Positions 53,226-62,874 of a DNA stretch of 64,000 nucleotides are shown here, piece after piece; positions within the stretch are counted from its first letter, which is position 1, and each line of letters starts with the position of its first letter. This DNA comes from Huiozyma naganishii CBS 8797. Lineage: Eukaryota; Ascomycota; Saccharomycetes; Saccharomycetales; Saccharomycetaceae. Under the pieces are notes generated by a model. The model worked only from the letters and a program-made list of their open reading frames with translations. It was not told the origin of the DNA and made no database searches. Both the position numbers and the translations under genes were made by a program. The stretch lies in contig NC_035928.1 of NCBI RefSeq assembly GCF_000348985.1, positions 716,221 to 780,220 of the forward strand, read 5' to 3'.

Positions 53226-54278
53226 ATGTCCTCTAATTTGAATGTCGGTATTGTCGGTACTGGTATTTTCGCCAGGGATAGACACCTGCCCTCATACCAG
53301 GAGTATCCTGACAAATTCAAAGTCGTTGCTGCTTTCAACAGAACAAAGAGCAAAGCGTTGGAGTTTGCGGCAAAGGCCAGTATCCCAGAAGACAAGGTCT
53401 ATGATGATGTTGATGGGCTCATGAGCGACAAGGATGTTGACTACATTGATGCGCTTTTGCCAGTTCAATTCAACGTCGATACTGTTAAGAAGGCGATTGC
53501 TCACAACAAGCCAATTATTTTGGAAAAGCCTGTGGCTGCTAACATGAAGCAAGCTAGAGAGATGGTCGAGCTTTCTGATTCCACAGAACTGCCCATCGGT
53601 ATTGGTGAAAACTGGCTATTCCTTGACTGTATCCAGGAGGCCGCAAAACACTTGGACCGCATTGGGCCAGTGGTTGCATTCACTCACAACTCCACAGGGC
53701 CCTTTGTTAGAGACAACAAATATTTGACGACTAACTGGAGACAGAATCCCGAGCACATTGGTGGGTTTCTGTCTGATGGCGGTGTCCATCAACTGGCTTT
53801 AGTCACGAGCCTTGTTGGGGAATTTGACACCGTCTCTGCCCTGACCAGACAAATTCGTAAAGAATCTGGCGCGGATGATATCGTGTTCGGTACTGTTAAG
53901 GTGAAGGACAGCGATGTTATTGGCTCATTCACCTATGGGTCCGCATTTGGCGCCACTGAAAAGTCCGTGTTCTTGAAGATTTATGGTGTAAACGGTTCAA
54001 TCCTTGTCGACGTTTCCAACAAGACAGAACCAGTGATCAAAGTAAGAGTAGGGGACTTTTTAGAAACCGCGCAAAAGGAGGAAGTTCATAAAGTTGAAGT
54101 AGATGACTCCTTTGGTGTAAACAAGGAGTTCCTGAACTTTCATGAAGCCGTTGCTAAGAGGGATAAGACTTTGTTGAAGAGCACGCCGAGAATTGCCTTT
54201 CACCATTTGGCAGTTGTTGCGGCTTTTTTGGAATCTTCTGCCAAGAAGGGGGATCATGTACAGGTTGAAAGAATTTGA
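53226..54278 (+). CDS. YMR315W-like NADP(H)-dependent oxidoreductase (Gfo/Idh/MocA)
   Basis: 350 residues (349 in S. cerevisiae YMR315W). It is a soluble dehydrogenase of the Gfo/Idh/MocA family; YMR315W is known to be NADP-dependent, stress-induced and able to supply NADPH. The N-terminal Rossmann motif is VGIVGTGIFARDRHLPSYQE. The conserved Lys-Pro of the family is in PIILEKPVAANMKQA. The sugar-dehydrogenase-like second half has TTNWRQNPEHIGGFLSDGGV and HQLALVTSL. The start MSSNLNVG follows an A-rich leader; the frame is open 68 codons further with unlikely content. It has no synteny with S. cerevisiae YMR315W and opens the subtelomeric part of the window. Confidence 0.95.
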   Translation: MSSNLNVGIVGTGIFARDRHLPSYQEYPDKFKVVAAFNRTKSKALEFAAKASIPEDKVYDDVDGLMSDKDVDYIDALLPVQFNVDTVKKAIAHNKPIILEKPVAANMKQAREMVELSDSTELPIGIGENWLFLDCIQEAAKHLDRIGPVVAFTHNSTGPFVRDNKYLTTNWRQNPEHIGGFLSDGGVHQLALVTSLVGEFDTVSALTRQIRKESGADDIVFGTVKVKDSDVIGSFTYGSAFGATEKSVFLKIYGVNGSILVDVSNKTEPVIKVRVGDFLETAQKEEVHKVEVDDSFGVNKEFLNFHEAVAKRDKTLLKSTPRIAFHHLAVVAAFLESSAKKGDHVQVERI

Positions 54279-54690
54279 ACTAAGCAGTTAAAACGGTTTC
54301 TGCTACCCTCATTTATCTTCGACCAAGTTATATAATATCTGTGTGTATATGTGATAACTACGATATTTCATTTATAAAATCTATCTTTAGAGTAGGCTGA
54401 ACAAAAGAAGTAACAACTGTTACTGGAACAGCAGTTCATTATTTAGATTAGATAAGTTGAAAAAGCTCCTCTCTATAAAGAGCTGCACTGGGGGCACTGC
54501 TTTGTGTCATTTTCTTGTTCTTACCATATTCACGGGAAAGGTTTGCATTGATACTTTTACCCTACACACTGCCTCGAACGATCCGGCCCCCATAGATCTC
54601 AACTGGTACTAGGGAAATAAACTGTACTGCTTAAGAGCTATGTACAATTTTTGGGTTGCATATTTATCAAAACTCCGAGTCTCTGCCGAG
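54279..54690. other. Intergenic between convergent genes
   Basis: 412 bases, AT-rich, holding the 3' ends of two convergent genes. No gene or structured element recognised. Confidence 0.5.
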
Positions 54691-55332
54691 CTAGAACTGC
54701 TTGGATGGTGCGGATTTATTGGGAGCAAAAGAGTTCATCGCAAAAGAGCCCGTTCTTTTTGACCCTGTATGGTTTGTCCTATGACCTCTAGCAGAATCAT
54801 ACCCGTTAGAACTTTTAGAATTTGTACTGGTACGTCCAGAGAGGGAGTCTAAGTTACCAGATATGGAGGAGGACCTGGATGATTGTCTGCTCGCATTATT
54901 GGAACCGAGTTTCTTGCTTTTTCTACTCTGCACATTGTTGAATGAACCTTTAGTTTGATTCGACGGTTTTTCTACAAATTTTTCCGGCTGAGGTGCGATG
55001 TGAGCTAACGTAATGTACTCATCGACCGGCGTAGAGTCCGCATCAAATTGATAGTGCTTGAACACTTGACTAATATCAAGTGAAGGCTGTACAGATTTCA
55101 TATAGCTGGCAACAGCCATGGCAGGGCTCATGGCAATAGCCTGCTCGGCTTTATTAGAACCGTTGGCCATTTCCTGAAGCACGTCGCGGTCCATACCAAG
55201 CTCGTAAATCACTTTCATGGAATCGTTCAACTGTTGGCAAGCGTACTGCAGCTTACAGAAGTCCTTAATTTTCTGGTCTGTAGGAGACATATTAATGAGT
55301 GTGGTGCTGAGTGTGCCAGGGATGACCTTCAA
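54691..55332 (-). CDS. Conserved-looking protein of unknown function
   Basis: 213 residues from the first ATG; a second ATG at 55290 (MSPTDQKIKDFCK) gives 199. I do not recognise the family. The N-terminal 110 residues look folded and helical: KIKDFCKLQYACQQLNDSMK, VIYELGMDRDVLQEMANG, EQAIAMSPAMAVASYMKSV, ISQVFKHYQFDADSTP. The C-terminal 95 residues are Ser/Asn/Lys/Arg-rich and probably disordered, without acidic residues near the end, so nucleic-acid or phospho-regulated binding is possible. No signal peptide or membrane segment. Composition and codon use resemble the normal genes to the left, so it is likely real. It is the last credible intact native gene before the degenerate region. Confidence 0.75.
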   Translation of the reverse strand: MKVIPGTLSTTLINMSPTDQKIKDFCKLQYACQQLNDSMKVIYELGMDRDVLQEMANGSNKAEQAIAMSPAMAVASYMKSVQPSLDISQVFKHYQFDADSTPVDEYITLAHIAPQPEKFVEKPSNQTKGSFNNVQSRKSKKLGSNNASRQSSRSSSISGNLDSLSGRTSTNSKSSNGYDSARGHRTNHTGSKRTGSFAMNSFAPNKSAPSKQF

Positions 55333-58300
55333 ATCGCGTTGTTCGGGCTACCAAACTTTTGGTTCTAATCATCGAAACATATTACCAAGTCTTCTCTTGC
55401 TATGAAAAGCGAAAGTAAAAATTTCCAATTCGTAATTATAACAATTTTTTGATGCAATGAGACAGAAGTTCTCGGTGCTGAATACTGCGTACAAAGTACT
55501 GGTTGCAGGTTGCAAATGGTTGTACGTATTGCCATACAGCTATATCTGTACCTTTACTGCATATATTGCGTATTAAAGAAATATATTAAACCATGCACCG
55601 GTAATGTACATCTCTCCAGAGATGAAATTAAAAGTATCGTTAACAAGAACTTAACAAAGCAATCCCCATCGTTATCACTGATTGGGGGACGTTCCATACT
55701 CTAACTATGGAAGTGGACTGACCGATTCTTTTCAGAGACGTCTTAGATTGACATTTCTCTAACTGACATCATAGCTATCACGGAACATATCCGTAAAAAA
55801 GAATAGTTAGAATATCCATCACCAACCCTGCCGCACTCTAATTCTTCGACTTATCAATCTTGACTATGATTTGCTTGAAGGTTTTGATTAACCGTTTGGA
55901 CCATTATCAAACACGAATCTTTGGTCTTTATACTATTACAACATTAATTAAATCCGCTAATACCCGGGACTTCTGTTGCTTCTTCTTTGCCACAGTTCAA
56001 TGGTACAGAGCAGTATTTACACAAAGTTTGAAAAAATGTGATCAAATATTCAATGACTACTTGCGCATCACGGTCTCAAAAGTATTGACGTTGTTCGGGG
56101 CGGTGACATTCAAAAAATTAGAAAAATTCAAAATTCAAGACATTTGTTTATATGTCATTGCATATTTTTACAAGACTCGCGTAAAGCCTGCTCCAAATAC
56201 ATTTAAACAGTCTTTGTCGTCGGCAACAAATATGGACATGCCATATCATCATCCAATACTGAAGTCTGATGAATTCAAATGCTGCTCTGTGTTTAGCACG
56301 TAATTCTAGGAATATGTTCGACCAGATTTTCCGCCGACAAAAAACGGACAATCTGGGGAATCTTTACCAGCTCCATATCAGTTATAATTCGGCGACCTTG
56401 AATACATAGCCATCGTTATCCATATGAGAACTCCGTAAAGATCACATAGATACTTCTTCTTGAAAAGAGGATTAGTGCAACATGTGTTACTATGAACAGG
56501 GAACAGTGTGTTCTATGATAACAGTCGGACCTTTAGACGGATTATAGACGATCCCCGTAGTAAGTTTAAAGGGTCCCTATTAATTGGAACGAAATGCAGC
56601 CCACACGTGGTTTACGCCATATATTACATCCCACTTTGAAACCTATGCTGGTCTCAGTCTGTTTTGATCAAAATGCTACATTGTAGGACATTGGGCCATA
56701 ATGTTGTACGAAGTATTCAAAGTAATTTATGATCATGAATGCATAGCATATTTCTAAAGCTCATTCCAAGCAACAAATAATAGCCTCTAAATGTTCAGTT
56801 GTAAGCACTGAGCGAGTACCCCTATTCTCTGATAAGATACGAGAAGTAATCAAGAAATAAGGCCCATGCCGGACTATGTGCGTACCGACATCATCAATCA
56901 CGTCAAAAGAGAATACGGGTTCCTACATAACAATACAGAGAAAATTCCTCTTGATTTGTCCGAAGCTTTTGTGCTGTTCTGTATCTTTTAGGGCCATCTC
57001 ACCCATTGGGTGCATCCCGACGCCGTTGGGCTTTTTATCTCCAGCAATTTTATACAGTGCAATTTTGCTCTGTAAGGAAGTTAAGTGGTCCTGACAGCTC
57101 AAACTTATTTGGAAATATACAGGGACCATTTACAGGCAGGCATTGAGTTGAAGAAAATTCTCTTGTACTTTCTTGTTTCCAACCTTTTACCTGTGCTGCT
57201 TAGCCCACAATTACACCTTTATACTGGTTATTCAGTTCGCTCCAATGTGCTAGTAGATATTGCAGTCGACAGAAAGTAATCTTTCGTGTAAAGGATCAGA
57301 CGTGTGAGACCAGTGAGAGGATTTTTGTTCTGCATTAGTTTATTGGATAACCCGATGGGGTCAGGATGTGTGCAGTTGTTAACTCTATTGTCGCATAATA
57401 CCCTTTTGAAACCGGGTGTTCAAATGTTACATTGGAACGATAGCTGGACGCAGCACCAATGCTGGACTGAATATGACAGGCTGGGAAGGTATACTATTAA
57501 TTGGCGGAATCTTTTAACAATTTAGTTTTGAACACATGTGGAAAACCCATGGGAGAAATGACACAGCATATGTCTCTCGAAGACAGGATACAGAAATAGG
57601 ATATAACTGAAGGAAAACTCTCTGCATTTTGGGATAGAACCGCCTAAGTTGTACTGCGACCATTTATACCTGCCGCCAACGTGGGTATTTGTTAGGCAAC
57701 TGAAGATTTGCGCTCTTTTGGGATTCAACAATTGTGGGCAGAGGAGATGAACATTTTTCAGGTGTTTAACCCACTATACTGTGGTCTAAACAGGTGTCCT
57801 GGCAGACTTGGTCTTTGGTTTTGTAGTCGCCATCAATTAAGAGGCGGGATTATGACTTGTTTGAAGTGACCCTGATCATCCGAAGTGAAAACTACACGCT
57901 GATCGGGTCATATTTTTGCTGGAATACTTATAGTCTTGTATATATTTCATGATGGATTGTCACCGCAACTTGTTTGTTTACCATTTGTACTTCGTATCTG
58001 GGAGAAGTTCTCGGTATCGGGTGGTTCAATCAGTTATTAGGAACGAGTTATCAGCTACGCCAAAATGTGAACAACTTTGATAAATTCCGGTACGTTCTAT
58101 GCTTATTCTCAGAACCTCTCAAGAGAAAAGTTGGAAATAAGGAACTACATGTCGATTATTGTTCATTGTTTAAATGTTGTAGAAAGGGAAGCTACTGTTT
58201 CTCCTTAAAACATGAGTCGCGAATTGTACGGTCTCATGTAAAGTACTCTTCCAGAGCGGCGCGCCTTGGTGGCCCCGCCTCAAGGTTCCACATATGCAGG

Positions 58301-59052
58301 GTCACGATTTATTCGTTTTAGAAAGCTCGTTTCCCAAAATCTATACAGGAGGAAACTTTAATATTCAGCAGCGCGTTCTTCCAGCACCAGCTCCGTATTC
58401 TATATGATGCTATATTAATGATTTTAGGACACCGCCTATACCGCCCGAACGGGGAAGGGGTTCTATCCAGGGAAGAGATTTTTCCGACGCCGTGATTCCT
58501 TTTCCGAAAGAGTTTATTGCGTGACAACCCCCCAACCTCTCTTTCCGCTTCGGGGCTTGGATACCGTGACCCACGGTTTTGTCAAATACTGTAACAAGCC
58601 AAACCTTGGGAGTGATTGAACAATGCATATCAGGAAGATAAAGAGTCTGGTAGGAAGAGATTCAATTACACAGTTCAACATTCGAGACAGGTCTTGGAGC
58701 AACTCCTGCCACGTATGTTGTTCCTTCGGGGTTCTGCGCCGTTTCACTGACAGGAAACCAGAAAAGTTCAATATTTCCCGAACGGAACTCTGTTTCCCGT
58801 TTGGAACATATAAAAACTAACTTAACGCTGAGAGAGGAATGCTATCTCTCTGTTCAGTTCTCAATCGCGGTATTTTCCTGCAGAAAAGAGACGTGGGGTG
58901 GATGGCCGTGGAGAGCTTAACAAAGCGTACGATTCCATGGGACGAGATAAGCCGGCGGGGTGGCATATTCCCTCTCAATCCTTATATAAACAGCGAATGG
59001 TATGAATGGCTATCCACATCGTGTTGTAAGATCAAGCAACTGGATAACCGAG
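55333..59052. other. Gene-poor degenerate subtelomeric region
   Basis: 3.7 kb without a convincing gene. The longest ORF is 147 codons (55860-56303, hydrophobic and Cys/Phe-rich, no family seen). Short stretches in several frames look protein-like but end quickly, for example LHFGIEPPKLYCDHLYLPPT near 57620-57680 and DLFEVTLIIRSENYTLIGSY near 57860-57920, as in old relics. The right end, 58430-59050, is promoter-like for the adhesin relic: GC boxes CCCGAACGGGGAA (58445) and CCGCTTCGGGG (58545), then ACATATAAAAAC (58806) and TATATAAAC (58983). Confidence 0.55.
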
Positions 59053-59560
59053 ATGCCCGGAAACTTCAGAATAGTGCTACAGACGATTGCCTCCCTGTTG
59101 CACGCACACTCTTCTCGCGCAGACAGTAACCGATGGGCTGGTTGTGACTGATAACGTTACGTTGAGCGGAGATCATGTATTTAACGGTGACGTGGCAATG
59201 GAAAAATGTGGCAGTTCAACCCTGACAAACGGATACTATACGTTCAATAATGACTTGAACGTCTACGGCAATTTGTATTTGATGGGAACAGCTGTGGCAG
59301 TTCGTTATTCGATGCTACTGCCTCATCTGTCAACATTACTGGTACTGCAGAGTTCATTTTTTCGGACTTTTCAAATTTGGACTAGAAAGCCTTCTTTAAC
59401 TCAGGGCACCTGTACCTAAGAGGTAATACAGGAGCGTATGCTGACACAGGGTGCACTATATATTGAGAACCGTGGTAACTTCTCATTAACGGGGTTTCAA
59501 ATTACCAACCCATCCGGAATCCACCTATATCTATTTTTTGTACTTTGAATGGGTTTCCGC
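59053..59560 (+). pseudogene. Relic of a cell-wall adhesin (Hyphal_reg_CWP-like N-terminus)
   Basis: Three frames in series give pieces of one secreted protein. From 59053: MPGNFRIVLQTIASLLHAHS, a signal-peptide-like start. After a +1 shift near 59107: TVTDGLVVTDNVTLSGDHVF followed by NGDV, then STLTNGYYTFNNDLNVYGNL. After further shifts: GHLYLRGNTGAYADTGC (59405-59455) and LYIENRGNFSLTGFQITNPS (59454-59514). Repeated short strands with N-G, N-x-G and T-x-x-G turns are typical of the beta-helical Hyphal_reg_CWP domain of yeast adhesins such as the Awp group. The Ser/Thr-rich stalk and GPI end are missing: the sequence meets a short repeat and then the GC-rich helicase block. It is broken by at least three frameshifts and cannot make the protein. 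Confidence 0.55.
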
Positions 59561-59561
59561 A

Positions 59562-59652
59562 GGGAATGTGTTTTGCATGATTATGGGATGTTTTTTGCAT
59601 TCTGGGAAAATGTACTTTGCATTCTGGCAGTATTTTTTTGCACCCCTATTTC
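59562..59652 (+). repeat. Imperfect repeats at the edge of the GC-rich block
   Basis: Units beginning GGGAATGTGTTTTGCAT (59562), GGGATGTTTTTTGCATTCT (59585), GGGAAAATGTACTTTGCATT (59604) and GGCAGTATTTTTTTGCA (59626) share the plan GGG-A-TGT-n-TTTGCATTCT, 19-23 bases each. They end where base composition jumps to high GC. Confidence 0.65.
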
Positions 59653-62600
59653 GGAGGGAGACGGGGCTGGGTCACTCTTGACGGCACTGCGTCATTGGCC
59701 CTGGTCCAGCCTGCCGAGGTGGTCACGGTGGTCCGCAGCACCATCTCCCGGATAACCCGGGCCCTTCTGGTAGAATGCTGGCTGAGTCCCGGCATGCCCC
59801 TTCGGTTCCCCGAGCTCAGCACAATTACCTTCTCGGGCCCGGAACGAAACGTCTACGCGGACGGCGGCGGGCGCATGCTCTACTTTCTTACAACGTACAA
59901 CAAGAATAAGCAGTACGGCCACCGTCTGTCCTTTCTGGACGCCGCGGCATCCGCTAAGCTCCTGTGGTTTATACTCATCCTGCGGCCGTTCACGATTGAA
60001 CTGCTCAAAGACGAGCTGGCGCAGTTCAAAGGCGACATGTACCTGAGGCACGCAGAGGACACCGTGTATGAGCAGGACGTGTTAGAGGCTGGCGGGGACA
60101 GCTCCGAAGACGAAAACGTCCCAGTGTTCAACCACGCCAGGCGGCTGACAGAGAGAGTCCAACTGCTGGCAGCGTCCAGCGGTGCTGCCACAGTGGGCGC
60201 GGCGGTCCTGAAGGAGTTTCTGTGGGTGGACATCGAGCACCACAGACTGCTGGGCCTCAACCAGTTCAACACCGAGCTAATGCGGCACCCGCGGAAGGGG
60301 ACACGGCACGGCATGACCATCCGGCTGATGCGGCAGGCGCTGGCCTCGCTGTGGAAGAACGCAGTGCACGAGGTCGGCAAGGTGGAGCTGCTCGCCAAGG
60401 GGTTCGGCCACAATGCCCTTACCCACCTGAACATCTACGGGTTCAACCGCGACTCGGACGTGAACTCGGGCGCCCAGGAGGACACATTTGTCGAGGTCCG
60501 CAATCTGAGCGCGCGGTTCATGGCCGCGGTTGACCCCGAACGCCTGCAGCGGTACCGCAGCCACTTCACCACCCGGGCCAAGCGGCGCAGAATTGAACAC
60601 CAGCCCGGCCCTGTCTGCGGCGTCGAGGAGCTGTTTGCGGCGGGGAGGCGGTTCCTGAACTGCCCGGACTTCGACTTCCGCAATCGCGACCAGCTGCTGT
60701 TCACCACAAACGTGCTGTTTTCGCGCTACCGCGCTCTGGGACTGCAGGCTGCTACTGCGTTCGCAAAGTCCCTGACCTTTTTGCTGCCCATGATGTTTCG
60801 GGCGGCGGAGAGACCCAACCAGTATCTACATTTTATAGGTGTTCCATACGAGGCGCTGAAGCGCGCAACAGTCAAGAAAGTGGCACAGACCGGGTTGCGG
60901 GTGGCGCTGGTCACAGAGCTGCTGAGACCAGCACCGCTCCAGTATATCCGCGACACAGACGTCTTTGTCGGGTGCTGGGAGACGTTTGCTGAGCCCCAGC
61001 TGGTTGCATTGTTTCGAAACTGGGACAGCGTCGCAGGCAGTGCCAAGAAACTGGGCTACTTTGTGTTTGACGAGGCACACACGCTCTTTTTCGACTCGAC
61101 ATACCGCCCTCAGCTTAACGAGGTGCGGGCGCTCGGGTGGGAGAACTGGGAAAAGGTCTTGTTTCTGTCCGCGACAATGGACGCCGGTCTGTTCCAGACG
61201 ATTGCAGAGGACCGCAGGCTGCCCGACTACATGATCAGTCAGCGGTACTTCATGAACGCCGTAAAGGAGGTGCCGAACGCGCAGATGAGAGTTGATTGCA
61301 TCTGGCGCAAGCGGAGCATGATAGTGGACGATGTTCGGCGGTTGATCCATGCGTTCCTGACCGGCGTCGCAGAGGGCAAGGCCGTCTTCTTCTTTGGAAA
61401 CAAGAAGACAATGGCAAAGGCGTACCGGGGGTTCCGTTCCAACGAGAGGGTGGTCCAGGTGTCAGCGTCCGAAAGCGAGGAGCACAGGCGTATGGTATTT
61501 GAGATGTTTGAGGATGGCCGCTCTTTACAGCGCGTGATCCTTGGAACAAAGCTGATATCGAACGGGCTGGACTGCCCGTCAGTGCGGTTCGTGTGTCTCG
61601 TCGATTTCCGGATGAACGCTGTGGACTATCTGCAGATGGTTGGGCGGATCCGCGGGCACGGGTACATCCGGGTGCTGTACAGCGGCACTGGCGGTGTGCC
61701 TCTCGAAACCACCTCGCGCGGGAGGAACTTCCCTCTACTGAATTTCCGGGAGTGCATCACAGAACAGATCGCCCGGTACTACGGCCTGGAGGGCACTTCT
61801 CACGCGCGGTGCTGTGGCGAGGGCACGGACGATGAGTGGACCAGAGAGATCCGCGCCAGGCTGGACGCCGGAGGCACTCCCGATGTGTCTGCGTCAGAGA
61901 GCGGAGGGGAGACGGACCCCGCGACGGTCGGACCGCTGGAAGAGAAGCTGCAGGGTCGGGGCTTTCTACACCTTGTCCTTGGCGCGGGATACGAACATGC
62001 GGTGCAGGGCGTGCTACTGGGCCTAAACGTCGTAGCAGTGCTGAGTTGGCGGTTCAACCCGTCGACCCGTCTGTGCCGCGAGTGCTGGGGCCTGCGGCAC
62101 GAGTCCGATCCCTGTCACCCGCTGAAGAGGGAGCTGTTGACGCTGTCCGCGGAGATCCTGCTGGTGCTGTACGTGGCGCAGGATAAAAAGTTCGAGGAGT
62201 TTGCTCGGTTACTCGAGCAGCGCGGGTCGTACGACTTCGTTCTGGACATGCTGCAGGACGAGGGCCTGCTCCGGCGGTGGTTACTGGTGTTTGTCCAAAA
62301 GTGCAAACTGGGGTTCGGGAATGTTGTGTTTAAAGAAGGGGCGGGGTGCTACACACTGGCCAGTTTCAGGCTGTTTTTTGCCTTCTTGCTGCACAAGAAG
62401 GTGAATGTGGCCGTATTGTTGAAGAAACAGGCAGTGGTAGCATCTCCGGCGCTATTCTCGAACCTCGACAACTACGTCGGGAAACTCTTCCACGACACGG
62501 CCACTGTCGCTGCACTGAGCGCAGGGGAACTGACACACCAGAAGGTGGAGGTGCTGGGCGCACTTGAGACGTGGGTGGGCAACAACCAGCGGGAATGCCC

Positions 62601-62874
62601 CCAGCTGTACACTCTCATTAAAGGGCGGGCGCACACCGGTGTGTTTGTTTCTTTGGTGTGGTCCGTGTTCGAGTTTGGGCTGACCCGGGTCCTGGGGCCA
62701 TGCAGCGTGGATGCAACGGGGATGCCGCAATGGAGGCTGTTTCCTCTGTTCTTCCGCAACATGGTGCGGACCGTGACTGTTGAGGGAGTCGAGCAGCCGC
62801 TTTTTGCTGCGGTTATTGGACTGTGGTACCAGAGAGAGCAGCTGGCGCCATATATGCGCGGGCACACCAGCTAG
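59617..62874 (+). CDS. Subtelomeric DEAH helicase-like protein with CCHC zinc knuckle
   Basis: 1085 codons open, the largest ORF of the subtelomeric part. It resembles the subtelomeric (Y'/TLH-like, RecQ-related) helicases of fungi. Numbering from 59617: a Walker-A-like loop AATAFAKSLTF has the Lys (384) but not the usual glycines; the DEAH box is at 485-488 (YFVFDEAHTLFF); motif III SAT is at 518-520; the second RecA domain has FFFGNKKTMAKAYRGF, ISNGLDCPSVRF and motif VI QMVGRIRG (673-680). A CX2CX4HX4C knuckle is at Cys820, Cys823, His828, Cys833. The frame starts after a TGA at 59578 and its first ATG is only at 59794 (residue 60), so the 5' end may be truncated. Third codon positions are mostly G or C, quite unlike every neighbour. 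Confidence 0.75.
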   Translation: MHSGSIFLHPYFGGRRGWVTLDGTASLALVQPAEVVTVVRSTISRITRALLVECWLSPGMPLRFPELSTITFSGPERNVYADGGGRMLYFLTTYNKNKQYGHRLSFLDAAASAKLLWFILILRPFTIELLKDELAQFKGDMYLRHAEDTVYEQDVLEAGGDSSEDENVPVFNHARRLTERVQLLAASSGAATVGAAVLKEFLWVDIEHHRLLGLNQFNTELMRHPRKGTRHGMTIRLMRQALASLWKNAVHEVGKVELLAKGFGHNALTHLNIYGFNRDSDVNSGAQEDTFVEVRNLSARFMAAVDPERLQRYRSHFTTRAKRRRIEHQPGPVCGVEELFAAGRRFLNCPDFDFRNRDQLLFTTNVLFSRYRALGLQAATAFAKSLTFLLPMMFRAAERPNQYLHFIGVPYEALKRATVKKVAQTGLRVALVTELLRPAPLQYIRDTDVFVGCWETFAEPQLVALFRNWDSVAGSAKKLGYFVFDEAHTLFFDSTYRPQLNEVRALGWENWEKVLFLSATMDAGLFQTIAEDRRLPDYMISQRYFMNAVKEVPNAQMRVDCIWRKRSMIVDDVRRLIHAFLTGVAEGKAVFFFGNKKTMAKAYRGFRSNERVVQVSASESEEHRRMVFEMFEDGRSLQRVILGTKLISNGLDCPSVRFVCLVDFRMNAVDYLQMVGRIRGHGYIRVLYSGTGGVPLETTSRGRNFPLLNFRECITEQIARYYGLEGTSHARCCGEGTDDEWTREIRARLDAGGTPDVSASESGGETDPATVGPLEEKLQGRGFLHLVLGAGYEHAVQGVLLGLNVVAVLSWRFNPSTRLCRECWGLRHESDPCHPLKRELLTLSAEILLVLYVAQDKKFEEFARLLEQRGSYDFVLDMLQDEGLLRRWLLVFVQKCKLGFGNVVFKEGAGCYTLASFRLFFAFLLHKKVNVAVLLKKQAVVASPALFSNLDNYVGKLFHDTATVAALSAGELTHQKVEVLGALETWVGNNQRECPQLYTLIKGRAHTGVFVSLVWSVFEFGLTRVLGPCSVDATGMPQWRLFPLFFRNMVRTVTVEGVEQPLFAAVIGLWYQREQLAPYMRGHTS

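Noticed and set aside
55860..56303. 147-codon ORF as a gene
   Set aside because: No family resemblance, odd composition (Cys, Phe, Tyr) and degenerate surroundings; left as an open frame only.
55333..59052. LTR or retrotransposon remnants
   Set aside because: No TGTTG...CAACA-type ends, primer-binding site or Gag/Pol-like translation were noticed.
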